DNA of 64,000 bases, from NCBI GenBank assembly GCA_046295215.1, contig JBKBNP010000008.1:1-64000 (forward strand), given 5' to 3'. Under the pieces are notes generated by a model. That model was not told the origin of the DNA. It made no database searches and worked only from the letters and a program-made list of their open reading frames with translations. Source of the DNA: Szabonella sp046295215 (GTDB taxonomy: Bacteria; Pseudomonadota; Alphaproteobacteria; Rhodobacterales; Rhodobacteraceae). Numbering within the stretch: position 1 is the first letter of the stretch; every line of letters starts with the position of its first letter. Below, one piece after another: positions 1 to 7,810 of the stretch. Made by a program: the position numbers and the translations under genes.

Positions 1-48
1 ACGCAGGATCGCGATGATCTGTGCCTCCGTGTATCTGCTTGTCTTCAT
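1..48 (-). CDS. IS3-family transposase orfA, N-terminal 16 residues
   Basis: Reading leftward from an ATG at 46-48, preceded by an AGGAG ribosome binding site with 7 bases spacing, the product begins MKTSRYTEAQIIAILR. This is the opening of the helix-turn-helix OrfA protein of many IS3-family elements, which binds the terminal repeats and is normally joined to OrfB by programmed frameshifting. The rest lies beyond the left edge of the window, so intactness cannot be judged. Confidence 0.7.
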   Translation of the reverse strand, partial: MKTSRYTEAQIIAILR

Positions 49-120
49 TCGAAATCTCCTCATGCATCATGCCGAGAAAATTCTACTTATGCAGCCCCTT
101 ACTTTCGGGGGGGATTACCA
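1..120 (-). mobile_element. IS3-family insertion sequence, 5' end only (runs off the window)
   Basis: On the minus strand this stretch holds the start of an IS3-type orfA and about 70 bases of leader. Read on the minus strand the leader begins TGGTAATCCCCCCG at position 120, and IS3-family ends characteristically begin with TG. The exact terminal repeat cannot be confirmed because the other end lies outside the window. Confidence is higher for the family than for the boundary. Confidence 0.6.
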
Positions 121-378
121 AGCGAACGGCCCAAATCTGCGCTCAGGTCCTATGTGCGGGTAGTTAAATTGCCTCCAAAGCGGTCACTCGTACAAGACAA
201 AGCTTGAATCTTTCTGCGGAGAGTCTCGGTCGGAGACCTTGGCAAGGCAGGAATTGGTTCGGTTTGCTGTCACGCGTCGGTTGGAGTTCTGCGATTCCAC
301 CCCTATCATCATCCTCGCTCCGACAAACGTCGTCTGTCCGCATCCCGAAGGTACCGTGGTTCGTTGTGCCGGATCGAC
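121..378. other. Intergenic stretch between two insertion sequences, no gene recognised
   Basis: This 258-base segment lies between the putative IS3 end and the left end of the IS66 element. Short open frames occur on both strands but none has a ribosome binding site, recognisable motif or homology that I can name. It is probably residual host DNA into which both elements inserted. The bases just before 379 repeat, with one mismatch, just after the IS66 right end. Confidence 0.5.
371..378. repeat. IS66 target-site duplication, left copy
   Basis: GGATCGAC directly abuts the left inverted repeat. The right copy at 2885-2892 reads GGATCGAA. One mismatch suggests either a point mutation since insertion or a past recombination between elements. 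Confidence 0.65.
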
Positions 379-390
379 GTAAGCGGTGCG
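379..390 (+). repeat. IS66 left terminal inverted repeat
   Basis: GTAAGCGGTGCG matches the reverse complement of 2873-2884 exactly. IS66-family ends typically start GTAA. Confidence 0.85.
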
Positions 391-462
391 CCGGCCCTGT
401 GGTTTCGGCCTGATGCTGTATCGGGCATGCCGTCCTGCGACTGAGTTTGCGGGGGGACGGCG

Positions 463-882
463 GTGGAGCACCAAAATGAGCACCGGATGGAGGTGCGCAG
501 GTCGAGGGGAGTGTCGCGGATCGAGGTCCTTGATGGTCCGACCGGGCGGCGGCGATGGCCGGATGATCTCAAGGCGCGGATTGTGGCTGAGAGTTTTCAA
601 CCTGGCGCGCGGGTCTGCGATGCTGCGGCGAAGCATGGGTTGATTGCCCGGCACCTTTCGGGATGGCGCGGCCAGGCGCGTAGAGGAGAACTGGTGGTGC
701 CGATCAATGTGGCCCCGGCATTCGTTCCGCTGGTGGTCGAGCCATTGGCTGATGGTGCTGCCACGTCGGCCGACACGGGCGTGATCATGGTCGAGATTCG
801 TGGCGCAGTTTTGCATGTGTCGCCGGACTGCAGCCCGGAGCGCGCGGCGGCCTTGGTGGCGGCGCTGAGGAAGGTGCTTTGA
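463..882 (+). CDS. tnpA: IS66-family accessory transposition protein TnpA
   Basis: The 139-residue product is the small first protein of IS66 elements, thought to be a DNA-binding helper of transposition. A helix-turn-helix-like segment is visible around residues 33-62 (RRWPDDLKARIVAES followed by CDAAAKHGL), the usual start of the TnpA domain. I take the GTG at 463 as start; an in-frame ATG at 487 is an alternative. The stop overlaps the TTG start of tnpB (TTGA), so translational coupling is likely. Confidence 0.85.
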   Translation: MEHQNEHRMEVRRSRGVSRIEVLDGPTGRRRWPDDLKARIVAESFQPGARVCDAAAKHGLIARHLSGWRGQARRGELVVPINVAPAFVPLVVEPLADGAATSADTGVIMVEIRGAVLHVSPDCSPERAAALVAALRKVL

Positions 883-1232
883 TCTTTCCGGATCAGGCCG
901 TCAGGATCGTGATCGCGACCAAGCCGGTAGACTTCCGCAAAGGGCACGATGGTCTGGCGGCCATGGCGCATGCCGAGCTGGGTTTTGCGCCCAAGGCTGG
1001 GGTGATGGTTGTGTTCAGGTCCAAACGTGGCGACCGGATCAAGGTTCTGTTCTGGGACGGCAGTGGGATCGTGATGATCTACAAGCGGCTGGAACAGGGC
1101 GGCTTTGCTTGGCCAAAGGTTGGCGACGGCATCATGCGGCTGTCGCGGGTGCAGTTCGAGGCGCTGTTTGCGGGCCTTGACTGGCGGCGTATCCATGCGC
1201 CCAGACCGACGCATCCCACTGCGACAGAATGA
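879..1232 (+). CDS. tnpB: IS66-family accessory protein TnpB (Orf2-like)
   Basis: This 117-residue protein has the usual IS66 Orf2 features: VDFRKGHDGL near residue 17-26, then the VVFRSKRGDRIKVLFWDGSG stretch and a YKRLEQGGFAWP segment. IS66 TnpB is required for efficient transposition of family members, but its biochemistry is poorly understood. Translation starts at a TTG (879) overlapping the tnpA stop, an arrangement common in these elements. Length is normal. Confidence 0.93.
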   Translation: MIFPDQAVRIVIATKPVDFRKGHDGLAAMAHAELGFAPKAGVMVVFRSKRGDRIKVLFWDGSGIVMIYKRLEQGGFAWPKVGDGIMRLSRVQFEALFAGLDWRRIHAPRPTHPTATE

Positions 1233-1286
1233 CTCGGATCGCCTTGTAAATATGGGCCTTTGCGGAGGTGTGCGATATAAGTCGCC

Positions 1287-2855
1287 ATGTCCGCGCCCGC
1301 CGATCTCCCCTTTGATCTGGATAGTCTTCCGTCCGCCGTGCGGGAGGCGTTTGCAGCCATGCAGGCCAAGGTCGCAGGGCTGGAGGCGCAGACCGAACGT
1401 CAGCATTGCCTCATCGCCGAGCTGCGCCATGCGCTTTACGGCAAGCGGTCCGAGCGGTTGCCCCCCGATGAGCGTCAGCTGGCTTTCGAGGATCTGGAAA
1501 CGGCCGTTGCGGAAGCCGAGGCTGCCCGGGAAGCGCTGGCGGAGCGCAATGCCGATGGCAAACCCAGACGCCCGCCAGCCAAGCGCAACCTTGGCCATCT
1601 GCCCGACCATCTGCCGCGCATCGAACAGGTGATCGAACCCGCGCAGAAGATCTGTCCCTGCGGCTGCACCGACATGGTGAAGATTGGCGAAGACCGTGCG
1701 GAACGGCTCGACATCGCTCCCGCCCGCTTCCAGGTCATCGTCACGGTTCGCCCGCGCTATGCCTGTCGGCGCTGCGATGCGGGTGTTGTGCAGGCGGCCA
1801 CGCCCAACTGGCTGATCGAGGGCGGGCTGCCGACCGAGGGCACGCTCGCCCATGTCGCCGTCTCCAAATATGCCGATCATCTGCCACTTTACCGCCAGTG
1901 CCAGATCTATGGCAGGGGCGGCGTGGAGTTGGACCGGTCAACCTTGGCAAACTGGTGTGGCGTGTCAGCCTACCATCTGGCCCCGGTCGTTGACCGGATG
2001 CTGGTCAACCTCAAACGGTCAGGCCGCCTGTTCATGGACGAGACCCGTGCGCCGGTCCTCGATCCCAAGGCGGGCAAGACCAGAACCGGCTACCTCTGGG
2101 CGCTAACCCGCGATGATCGTGGATGGGGTGGCGCCGATCCACCCGCCGTCGTCTTCACCTATGCGCCCGGGCGCCATGGTCGCCATGCGATGGATATCCT
2201 GACAGGCTTTGAAGGCATTCTGCAGGTCGACGGTTACACCGGCTACGATGCCTTGACCGAACCAAAGCGCGTGGGCGGCACGCCGCTGACGCTGGCCCAT
2301 TGCTGGGCCCATTTCCGGCGCAAACTGCATGACATCTATCAAAAGGACGGCTCCGAAATTGCGGCCGAAGGCCTGCGCCGCATCGCCCAGATCTACAAGA
2401 TCGAAGCCACCGTCCGGGGCCGCTCACCCGAGGAGCGCCTCGCCGCTCGCCAAGCGCAATCCGCGCCGCTGATTGCCGACTTCAGCCTTTGGCTGACCCA
2501 CCAGCGCAGTCGCATCTCTGCCAAATCCCGCCTTGGCGAAAAGCTCGGCTACATCCATCGGCACTGGGATGGCCTGCAAATCTTCCTGACCGACGGCCGC
2601 GTCGAGATGGACACCAATCCGGTCGAAAACACCATCAGACCCATAACCCTCAATCGCAAAAACGCTCTCTTCGCCGGTCATGACGAGGGCGGCCGAACCT
2701 GGGCGCGCATGGCCTCACTCATTGAGACCTGCAAACTGAACGCCGTCGATCCCTACGCCTACCTGCGCGAAACATTGACCGCCATCGCCAACGGCCACCC
2801 CGCGTCGCGCATCGACGACATCATGCCTTGGGCATTCCAGAAACCGTCAACCTGA
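1287..2855 (+). CDS. tnpC: IS66-family DDE transposase TnpC
   Basis: The 522-residue product is the catalytic transposase of the element. It has a coiled-coil-like N-terminus (about residues 20-95), a zinc-ribbon-like cysteine cluster (CPCGC near 143, CRRC near 176) and a DDE core. The acidic residues appear to be the D of LFMDETRAP, the D of LQVDGYTGYDAL and the E of NPVENTIRP near the C-terminus. The length is that of intact family members and the frame is uninterrupted. It starts 54 bases after tnpB. Confidence 0.95.
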   Translation: MSAPADLPFDLDSLPSAVREAFAAMQAKVAGLEAQTERQHCLIAELRHALYGKRSERLPPDERQLAFEDLETAVAEAEAAREALAERNADGKPRRPPAKRNLGHLPDHLPRIEQVIEPAQKICPCGCTDMVKIGEDRAERLDIAPARFQVIVTVRPRYACRRCDAGVVQAATPNWLIEGGLPTEGTLAHVAVSKYADHLPLYRQCQIYGRGGVELDRSTLANWCGVSAYHLAPVVDRMLVNLKRSGRLFMDETRAPVLDPKAGKTRTGYLWALTRDDRGWGGADPPAVVFTYAPGRHGRHAMDILTGFEGILQVDGYTGYDALTEPKRVGGTPLTLAHCWAHFRRKLHDIYQKDGSEIAAEGLRRIAQIYKIEATVRGRSPEERLAARQAQSAPLIADFSLWLTHQRSRISAKSRLGEKLGYIHRHWDGLQIFLTDGRVEMDTNPVENTIRPITLNRKNALFAGHDEGGRTWARMASLIETCKLNAVDPYAYLRETLTAIANGHPASRIDDIMPWAFQKPST

Positions 2856-2872
2856 CAGCCCAACGGGGTTCA

Positions 2873-2884
2873 CGCACCGCTTAC
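2873..2884 (-). repeat. IS66 right terminal inverted repeat
   Basis: CGCACCGCTTAC is the exact reverse complement of the left terminus at 379-390. It is followed directly by the right target-duplication octamer at 2885-2892. Confidence 0.85.
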
Positions 2885-2941
2885 GGATCGAAGATACACA
2901 ACGACTGTTCAAAGCGGCGTGAGCCGGAGGCGCTCAGGCGT

Positions 2942-4090
2942 CTATCTGCGCGGCGGCCGCGTCGTGATATCTGACGGTCCAACAGAGTTGAATGACGTTG
3001 CCCCCAGTTGCCCAAGCGCCCGCACAAGTTCCAGTTTGAGGATGTCCATGGCGCGATCAGCACCTTGGGCAGCGCCAGCCCCGACGCCATATGCCAAAGC
3101 ACGACCCGCAAACGCAAAGTTTGCACCCAGAGCTTTGGCGCGCATCAGATCGGCGCCGTGACGGATGCCGCTATCCAGAATGATCTTCATACGGTCACCC
3201 ACAGCGCGGGCGATCGCTGGCAAAGCCTCGATGGTCGGCGGGCCAAAGGCCACCTGCCGCCCGCCGTGGTTCGACACGACGATCCCGTCGCAGCCAATCT
3301 CGGCGCAATGGAGTGCGTCATCGGGATGCAGGATCCCTTTTACCAGAAGCTTGCCCTTCCATCGCGTGCGCAGACGGGCGAGGTCATCCCACGTGAAAGC
3401 GGGGGTAATGAGGGTTTTTTGCACATCTGCATAGGACATGGCCGCTTTCAGCAGATCGGCATAGTTGGCGATATTGGGTTTTCCGTGCCGGAGACTTGCA
3501 AGCGACCAGGTCGGGTTGGTCACAAGTTGCAAGATAACCTCTGGTGTAAATCGGAACGGTACGCTGAGCTGATTGCGGATGTCACGGTCGCGTTTGCCTG
3601 CTGCGGGGACATCGGCGGTCACCACCAAAACGTCATACCCCGCACTCTCGGCCCGCGAGATCAGGCTTTCGGTGACGTTCTTGTCACCGGAGACGTAAAG
3701 CTGGAACCAGCCGTTTCCGTCAGCCGCCTCTGCCAGACGTTCCATGGTTGTCGAGGCGGCTGAACTGGCCACATACGGAATGTTCTCGCGCTTGCAAAGA
3801 CGGGCCAGCGTCAGGTCGGCATCGGGCCAGAACGCGTTCAGCATGCCGATGGGCGCCATGCCGAACGGTTGGTTGTAGGTCCGACCGAACAGCGAGGTGC
3901 CTGTGTCGATCTGTGAGACATCGACCATGTAGCGGGGGGTCAGTTCCACCTCTTCGAAGGCTTCGACATTGCGCCGCATGTTGCGCTCGGATTCCGCTCC
4001 GCCATCGACAAGATCAAAGGCAAAGCGGGGAATCCGGCGCTTGGCCATGGCGCGCAGATCGAAGATTGACGCCGCACGATCAAGACGCAT
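2942..4090 (-). CDS. FMN-dependent alpha-hydroxy-acid dehydrogenase (LldD / glycolate oxidase family)
   Basis: The roughly 382-residue product belongs to the FMN-binding TIM-barrel family that oxidises L-lactate, glycolate or mandelate to 2-keto acids. Visible motifs are the N-terminal IFDLRAMAKRRIPRFAFD, the substrate/flavin block LVVTADVPAAGKRDRD, the catalytic-histidine signature SNHGGRQ, and the phosphate-binding DSGIRHGAD and FAGRALAYG. The ATG at 4090 overlaps the stop of the upstream SDR by one base (TGATG) and is the coupled start; an ATG four codons earlier (4102) is less likely. As last gene of a sugar operon containing an LRA5-like SDR, it could oxidise the hydroxyacid released by the FAH hydrolase at 15359-16222. 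Substrate is inferred. Confidence 0.85.
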   Translation of the reverse strand: MRLDRAASIFDLRAMAKRRIPRFAFDLVDGGAESERNMRRNVEAFEEVELTPRYMVDVSQIDTGTSLFGRTYNQPFGMAPIGMLNAFWPDADLTLARLCKRENIPYVASSAASTTMERLAEAADGNGWFQLYVSGDKNVTESLISRAESAGYDVLVVTADVPAAGKRDRDIRNQLSVPFRFTPEVILQLVTNPTWSLASLRHGKPNIANYADLLKAAMSYADVQKTLITPAFTWDDLARLRTRWKGKLLVKGILHPDDALHCAEIGCDGIVVSNHGGRQVAFGPPTIEALPAIARAVGDRMKIILDSGIRHGADLMRAKALGANFAFAGRALAYGVGAGAAQGADRAMDILKLELVRALGQLGATSFNSVGPSDITTRPPRR

Positions 4091-4833
4091 CAGAGGGACC
4101 ACCCGCCGTCGATGGCAAAGGCTTGCCCGGTCGTGAATGCGGACAAATCCCCGGCCAGATAGCAGACCAGTTCAGCGATTTCCTCGGGTTTGCCCAAGCG
4201 TCCCATGGGTTGACGCGCCCTGAATTCGGCAAGCGCCTTGTCAAAGTCGCCGGTTGCCGCCAGGCGCTCTTTCAGCGAGGGGCTTTCCACTGTGCCGGGG
4301 CAGACGGCGTTGCAGCGGATACCGTCTTTCACAAAATCGGCGGCGATCGCCTTGGTCATGCCGATGATCGCCGCCTTTGAGGCACCGTAGGCGAAGCGTC
4401 GCGGCGCACCTTTCAGGCTGGAGACGATGGAGGCGATGTTGATGATCGAGCCTGATTGCCTTTCCAGCATGGAGGGCAGCACCGCTTTGGTCAGCCGGAA
4501 CATGGCTTTGGCGTTCAGGTCAAAGGATCGGTCCCAGACGGCATCGTCGCAATCGAGGATCGAGCCGTCATGCACCCAGCCCGCGCAATTCACCAAGATG
4601 TCGATGGGCGGGCTGGCACTGACCAACGCGGCAACGGCGCTCGCATCCAGCACATCCAGCCTGTGCGCCGTGATCCGGTCGGACCCTTCGGCGACGGCGC
4701 TGACAGCGGCACCGTCGACATCCGTGGCAATCACAATTGCGCCAAGTTGGGCCAATGCCTCGGCCGAGGCACGCCCGATGCCATTGCCTGCGGCTGTCAC
4801 CAGGGCGGTTTTTCCGTGAAGTGGCTGTTGCAT
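4090..4833 (-). CDS. SDR-family dehydrogenase, similar to 2-keto-3-deoxy-sugar-acid dehydrogenases (DHRS6-like)
   Basis: This 247-residue short-chain dehydrogenase has the NAD-binding TAAGNGIG motif at about residues 13-20, Asp after the second strand (ATDVDG, favouring NAD), NCAG, the catalytic Ser and the YGASK pair, and ends DGGWSL. The PGTVESPSLKERL segment after the catalytic site resembles the DHRS6 / 2-keto-3-deoxy-L-fuconate dehydrogenase group, including the L-rhamnose pathway enzyme LRA5. Those enzymes make a 2,4-diketo-3-deoxy acid that an FAH-type hydrolase cleaves, and such a hydrolase lies at 15359-16222. I chose the ATG at 4833 because AAAGGAC precedes it and it lies 10 bases after the upstream stop. 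Substrate not proven. Confidence 0.85.
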   Translation of the reverse strand: MQQPLHGKTALVTAAGNGIGRASAEALAQLGAIVIATDVDGAAVSAVAEGSDRITAHRLDVLDASAVAALVSASPPIDILVNCAGWVHDGSILDCDDAVWDRSFDLNAKAMFRLTKAVLPSMLERQSGSIINIASIVSSLKGAPRRFAYGASKAAIIGMTKAIAADFVKDGIRCNAVCPGTVESPSLKERLAATGDFDKALAEFRARQPMGRLGKPEEIAELVCYLAGDLSAFTTGQAFAIDGGWSL

Positions 4834-4843
4834 TTTTGTCCTT

Positions 4844-5608
4844 TCAGCGGGCAAGCCAGCCGCCATCCACGGTCACGGTGCTGCCATGGCAATAGGCGGC
4901 AGCATCGGAAGCGAGGAAGACGGCGGCCCCTGCAATCTCGTGCGTTTCGGCAAAGCGTCCCGCGGGGATGCGTTCAAGCAGCGCGCGCGACCGTTCGGGA
5001 TCGTCCCGCAGCGCCTGTGTGTTGTCGGTGGCGGTATAGCCGGGCGCTATTGCGTTCACATTTACGCCAGAGCTTGCCCATTCGTTGCAAAGGGCTCGGG
5101 TCAGGCCGATCACGGCATGTTTGCTGGACGCATAGGCGGGGACCCGCAATCCACCCTGCGACCCTAGCACTGAAGAGACGATAATGATCTTGCCCGCCCC
5201 TTGATCCACCATCCGTTTGCCTGCGGCCTGTGACAGCAGCCAGACGGAATCGAGATTGACGGACATCACGCGTTGCCAGTCAGCCAGCGACAGATCGACC
5301 GACTCTTCGCGGTGGATGATGCCTGCATTGTTGACAAGGATATCGAGGCCCCCCAAAGCATCGGCGGCGAAAGCGATCACTTTTTCTGCCGCCGCCTCGT
5401 CCATCGCGGTGAAATCGGCCTGAACCGCAGCAGCCTTTCGCCCCAGCGCCTCGATTTTCGCAAGGGTGTCTTGGGGCTGGTGGCTGCGATAGGTCAGCGC
5501 CACGTCGGCCCCTGCCCCAGCAAGGGCAAGGGCAATGCCCTCGCCGATGCCGGTCGCCCCGCCGGTGACAAGCGCCTTGCGGCCGGTCAGATCGAATGGA
5601 TTGGCCAT
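4844..5608 (-). CDS. SDR-family oxidoreductase, KduD-like
   Basis: The 254-residue protein starts MANPFDLTGRKALVTGG with the TGGATGIG cofactor loop, NNAG, catalytic Ser in VSSVLGS, YASSK and the closing DGGWLAR. Its opening and the PGYTATDNTQALRDD lid resemble 2-dehydro-3-deoxy-D-gluconate 5-dehydrogenase (KduD) and related gluconate 5-dehydrogenases. The start at 5608 is 2 bases beyond the stop of the upstream M24 gene, so the two are co-transcribed and probably coupled. It likely acts on a keto-deoxy sugar acid or related polyol in this locus, but several SDRs here could share that job. Confidence 0.82.
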   Translation of the reverse strand: MANPFDLTGRKALVTGGATGIGEGIALALAGAGADVALTYRSHQPQDTLAKIEALGRKAAAVQADFTAMDEAAAEKVIAFAADALGGLDILVNNAGIIHREESVDLSLADWQRVMSVNLDSVWLLSQAAGKRMVDQGAGKIIIVSSVLGSQGGLRVPAYASSKHAVIGLTRALCNEWASSGVNVNAIAPGYTATDNTQALRDDPERSRALLERIPAGRFAETHEIAGAAVFLASDAAAYCHGSTVTVDGGWLAR

Positions 5609-5610
5609 CG

Positions 5611-6909
5611 TCAGTACCGATTCGCGATGGGCAGTTCCTCGGCCGGGAAAAGGCTGATCACTTCGCAACCCTTTTCGGTCACGACGACCTCTTCCTCGAT
5701 CCGGGCGGCGGAATAGCCGTCGGTGGCGGGGCAATAGGTTTCCAGCGCAAAGACCATGCCTGTCTTGATCTCCATCGGATGGTCCATGCTGATCGCACGA
5801 CTGATGATCGGGCGTTCGTGCAGGGCAAGGCCCAGACCGTGCCCGAACTGAAGCCCGAAGGCGGCATCCTCATTCGGGAAGCCAAGGCTTTCGGCCGTCG
5901 GCCACACGGCGGCCACCTTGTCTGTTGTCACGCCCGGTTTGATCATCGCAATCGACGCGTCGATCCATTCGCGGGCTTTGACATAGGCATCGTTCTGCGA
6001 CGGTGTTGCCCGACCCACGTTGAACGTGCGGTAGTAACAGGTGCGATAGCCCTGATAGCTTTGCAGGATGTCAAAGAAGGCCTGATCGCCAGGGCGGATC
6101 AACCGGTCGGTAAAGTTGTGCGGATGCGGATTGCAGCGTTCGCCAGAAATGGCGTTGATCGCCTCAACGTCGTCCGATCCCATTTCATACAGCATCTTGT
6201 TGGACAGGGCGACGATGTCGTTTTCGCGCACCCCCGGCTTCAGTTCTTCATAGATCATGTGATAGACGCCATCGACCATCGCGGCGGCCTGGGTCAAAAG
6301 CTGGATTTCATCCCAGTTCTTGATCTCGCGCGCCGCCAGCATGATCTGTTGACCGTCCACGACGTTGATGCCTTCCTCGCGCAGGGCGTGGAACATGGCG
6401 GTTTCGGCGTAATCCACGCCAACCGGCATGTCGGCCATGCCCGCATCGCGGATCAGACCCGCAATCTGCTTGGCATATTTCTGCATCAACCCGAACTCGG
6501 GCGGGATCGTCCCGCGCATGCCAACCACACCGGCAAGGCAGTGATCGGGCTCCAGCCAGTCCGCGTGGCGCTTGTGGTGCATGGCGGCAGAACCGAAATC
6601 CCAGACATAGGGGCTGTCATCGCCGGTCAGCAGGCAGAAACGGCACATCTTGTCGCGTTCCCATTCGCCGATCTTGGTAGCCGAGACGTAGCGGATATTG
6701 TTCACATCGAAAAGCAGCAGGGTGCCCGCGTTGGACGCCTGAAGCGCCTGGCGGGTCCGCGCCAGGCGATACCGGCGCAAACGGTCGTGATCGATACGGC
6801 GTTCGAAATCGACCGACATGTGGCCCCAGGCCGGAAGGCGCTCGCGCCATTCCCAGTTGGGTTCCAGATCTTTCGGTGTCAGCAGGTTGGGCATGAGTGC
6901 GCGAGACAT
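5611..6909 (-). CDS. M24-family (creatinase / aminopeptidase P fold) protein with altered metal site
   Basis: At 432 residues it has the two-domain creatinase/prolidase layout: an N-terminal domain to about residue 190 and a C-terminal pita-bread domain. In the pita-bread core the first ligand Asp is present (AFFDILQS), as are the His of HGLGLALHE, the Glu of ALETYC and the Glu of RIEEEVV. The usual second Asp (xxTDxxR) appears as TCYYR, so one of five metal ligands is missing. M24 relatives without peptidase activity include creatinase and the DMSP lyase DddP; general architecture resembles DddP but identity is not supported. Start at 6909 follows AAGGAG by 7 bases. Role in the sugar locus unknown. 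Confidence 0.8.
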   Translation of the reverse strand: MSRALMPNLLTPKDLEPNWEWRERLPAWGHMSVDFERRIDHDRLRRYRLARTRQALQASNAGTLLLFDVNNIRYVSATKIGEWERDKMCRFCLLTGDDSPYVWDFGSAAMHHKRHADWLEPDHCLAGVVGMRGTIPPEFGLMQKYAKQIAGLIRDAGMADMPVGVDYAETAMFHALREEGINVVDGQQIMLAAREIKNWDEIQLLTQAAAMVDGVYHMIYEELKPGVRENDIVALSNKMLYEMGSDDVEAINAISGERCNPHPHNFTDRLIRPGDQAFFDILQSYQGYRTCYYRTFNVGRATPSQNDAYVKAREWIDASIAMIKPGVTTDKVAAVWPTAESLGFPNEDAAFGLQFGHGLGLALHERPIISRAISMDHPMEIKTGMVFALETYCPATDGYSAARIEEEVVVTEKGCEVISLFPAEELPIANRY

Positions 6910-6976
6910 AAGGTTCTCCTTCGGGTGCGCGATGCGGACCCGTTGAAAGGTTGAAATTTGCGTGAAACTCGGCGCG

Positions 6977-7786
6977 TTACTGGATGCACCAGCCGCCGTC
7001 GATGTGGACCATCTGGCCGGTCATGTAGTCGCTGTCGTCACTGGCAAGGAAAGACGCAGTGCCGATGATATCCTTGGGATAGGACACGCGCTTGATCTGC
7101 AACGCATCGCGGACGATATCATCGTAGGCTTGGCCCTCGCGCTGCTTGAAACCGATGTCGACGAGGTCCTTGTCCAGTTGTTCCCACAGGGGCGTCACAA
7201 CGACGCCGGGGGCGTAGCCGTTGACCGTGATATTGTGCTCAGACAGTCCCAAAGCACCGCAATGGGTCAAAGCCAGCACACCATATTTGGACGTGCAGTA
7301 CACGGTCACGTCGATCAGCGGTTTGCGCGATGCGATTGAGCCCACGTTGATGATCTTGTAGGGGTGATCCTCCATCGGGCCCTGGGCGATCATCTGGCGC
7401 GCAGTTTCCTGCATGCCCAGCCACATCGCCTTGGTATTGACCGTCATGATCAAATCCCAGTTCTCTTCATCAATATCCATGAAGAAACGGGGTTTGTTCA
7501 GCCCGGCGTTGAACACGCCGACATTGATCGACCCGAATGCCTCTACCGTCTCGGCAACGGCGGCGGCATTGTCTTCGCGTTTGGTGACATCCATGCGGAC
7601 TGCGATGGCTCTGCCGTTTCCGGCAGTGTTGATCTGATCGGCCATCTTCCGGGCCTCATCAAGATCGAGATCCCCGAGGCACACATTGGCACCCTGCGCC
7701 GCAAAGGCTTCGGCGTTTGCAGCACCCATGCCGCGGGCGGCACCGGTGATCAGGATGTTCTTACCTTTCAGACGATTGGGGTCCAT
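6977..7786 (-). CDS. SDR-family polyol/sugar dehydrogenase (acetoin/meso-butanediol dehydrogenase-like)
   Basis: The 269-residue SDR has TGAARGMG at the cofactor site, GDLDLD after the second strand (NAD preference), an altered FNAG in place of NNAG, the active-site Asn in VNTKAM, Ser in VGSIAS and YCTSK. The PGVVVTPLWEQLDKDL lid is typical of the butanediol/sorbitol dehydrogenase group. It is clearly paralogous to the SDR at 10890-11687. AGGAGG precedes the ATG. It is the first catabolic gene after the regulator, 24 bases downstream, so it probably performs an early step. Substrate unknown. Confidence 0.85.
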   Translation of the reverse strand: MDPNRLKGKNILITGAARGMGAANAEAFAAQGANVCLGDLDLDEARKMADQINTAGNGRAIAVRMDVTKREDNAAAVAETVEAFGSINVGVFNAGLNKPRFFMDIDEENWDLIMTVNTKAMWLGMQETARQMIAQGPMEDHPYKIINVGSIASRKPLIDVTVYCTSKYGVLALTHCGALGLSEHNITVNGYAPGVVVTPLWEQLDKDLVDIGFKQREGQAYDDIVRDALQIKRVSYPKDIIGTASFLASDDSDYMTGQMVHIDGGWCIQ

Positions 7787-7810
7787 TGTGATTTCCTCCT
7801 CAGATCACGG

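Larger units (their letters stand above)
379..2884 (+). mobile_element. Complete IS66-family insertion sequence
   Basis: The element spans about 2.5 kb with the standard IS66 layout tnpA-tnpB-tnpC on one strand. It begins GTAAGCGGTGCG at 379, and the exact inverted copy ends at 2884. Only the first 12 bases match perfectly; the next dozen are partly conserved. The flanking octamers GGATCGAC (371-378) and GGATCGAA (2885-2892) match at 7 of 8 positions, as expected for the 8-base target duplication of this family with one later change. All three reading frames are uninterrupted, so it may still be mobile. Confidence 0.92.

Noticed and set aside
597..1880. Open frame of over 400 codons on the minus strand within the IS66 element
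   Set aside because: Fully antisense to tnpA, tnpB and tnpC, all of which match family proteins in sequence and order.
5611..6909. Assignment as DMSP lyase DddP
   Set aside because: The fold is shared but the local sequence around the metal site and the N-terminus does not match what I know of DddP closely, and one metal ligand is missing. Kept as M24 family only.
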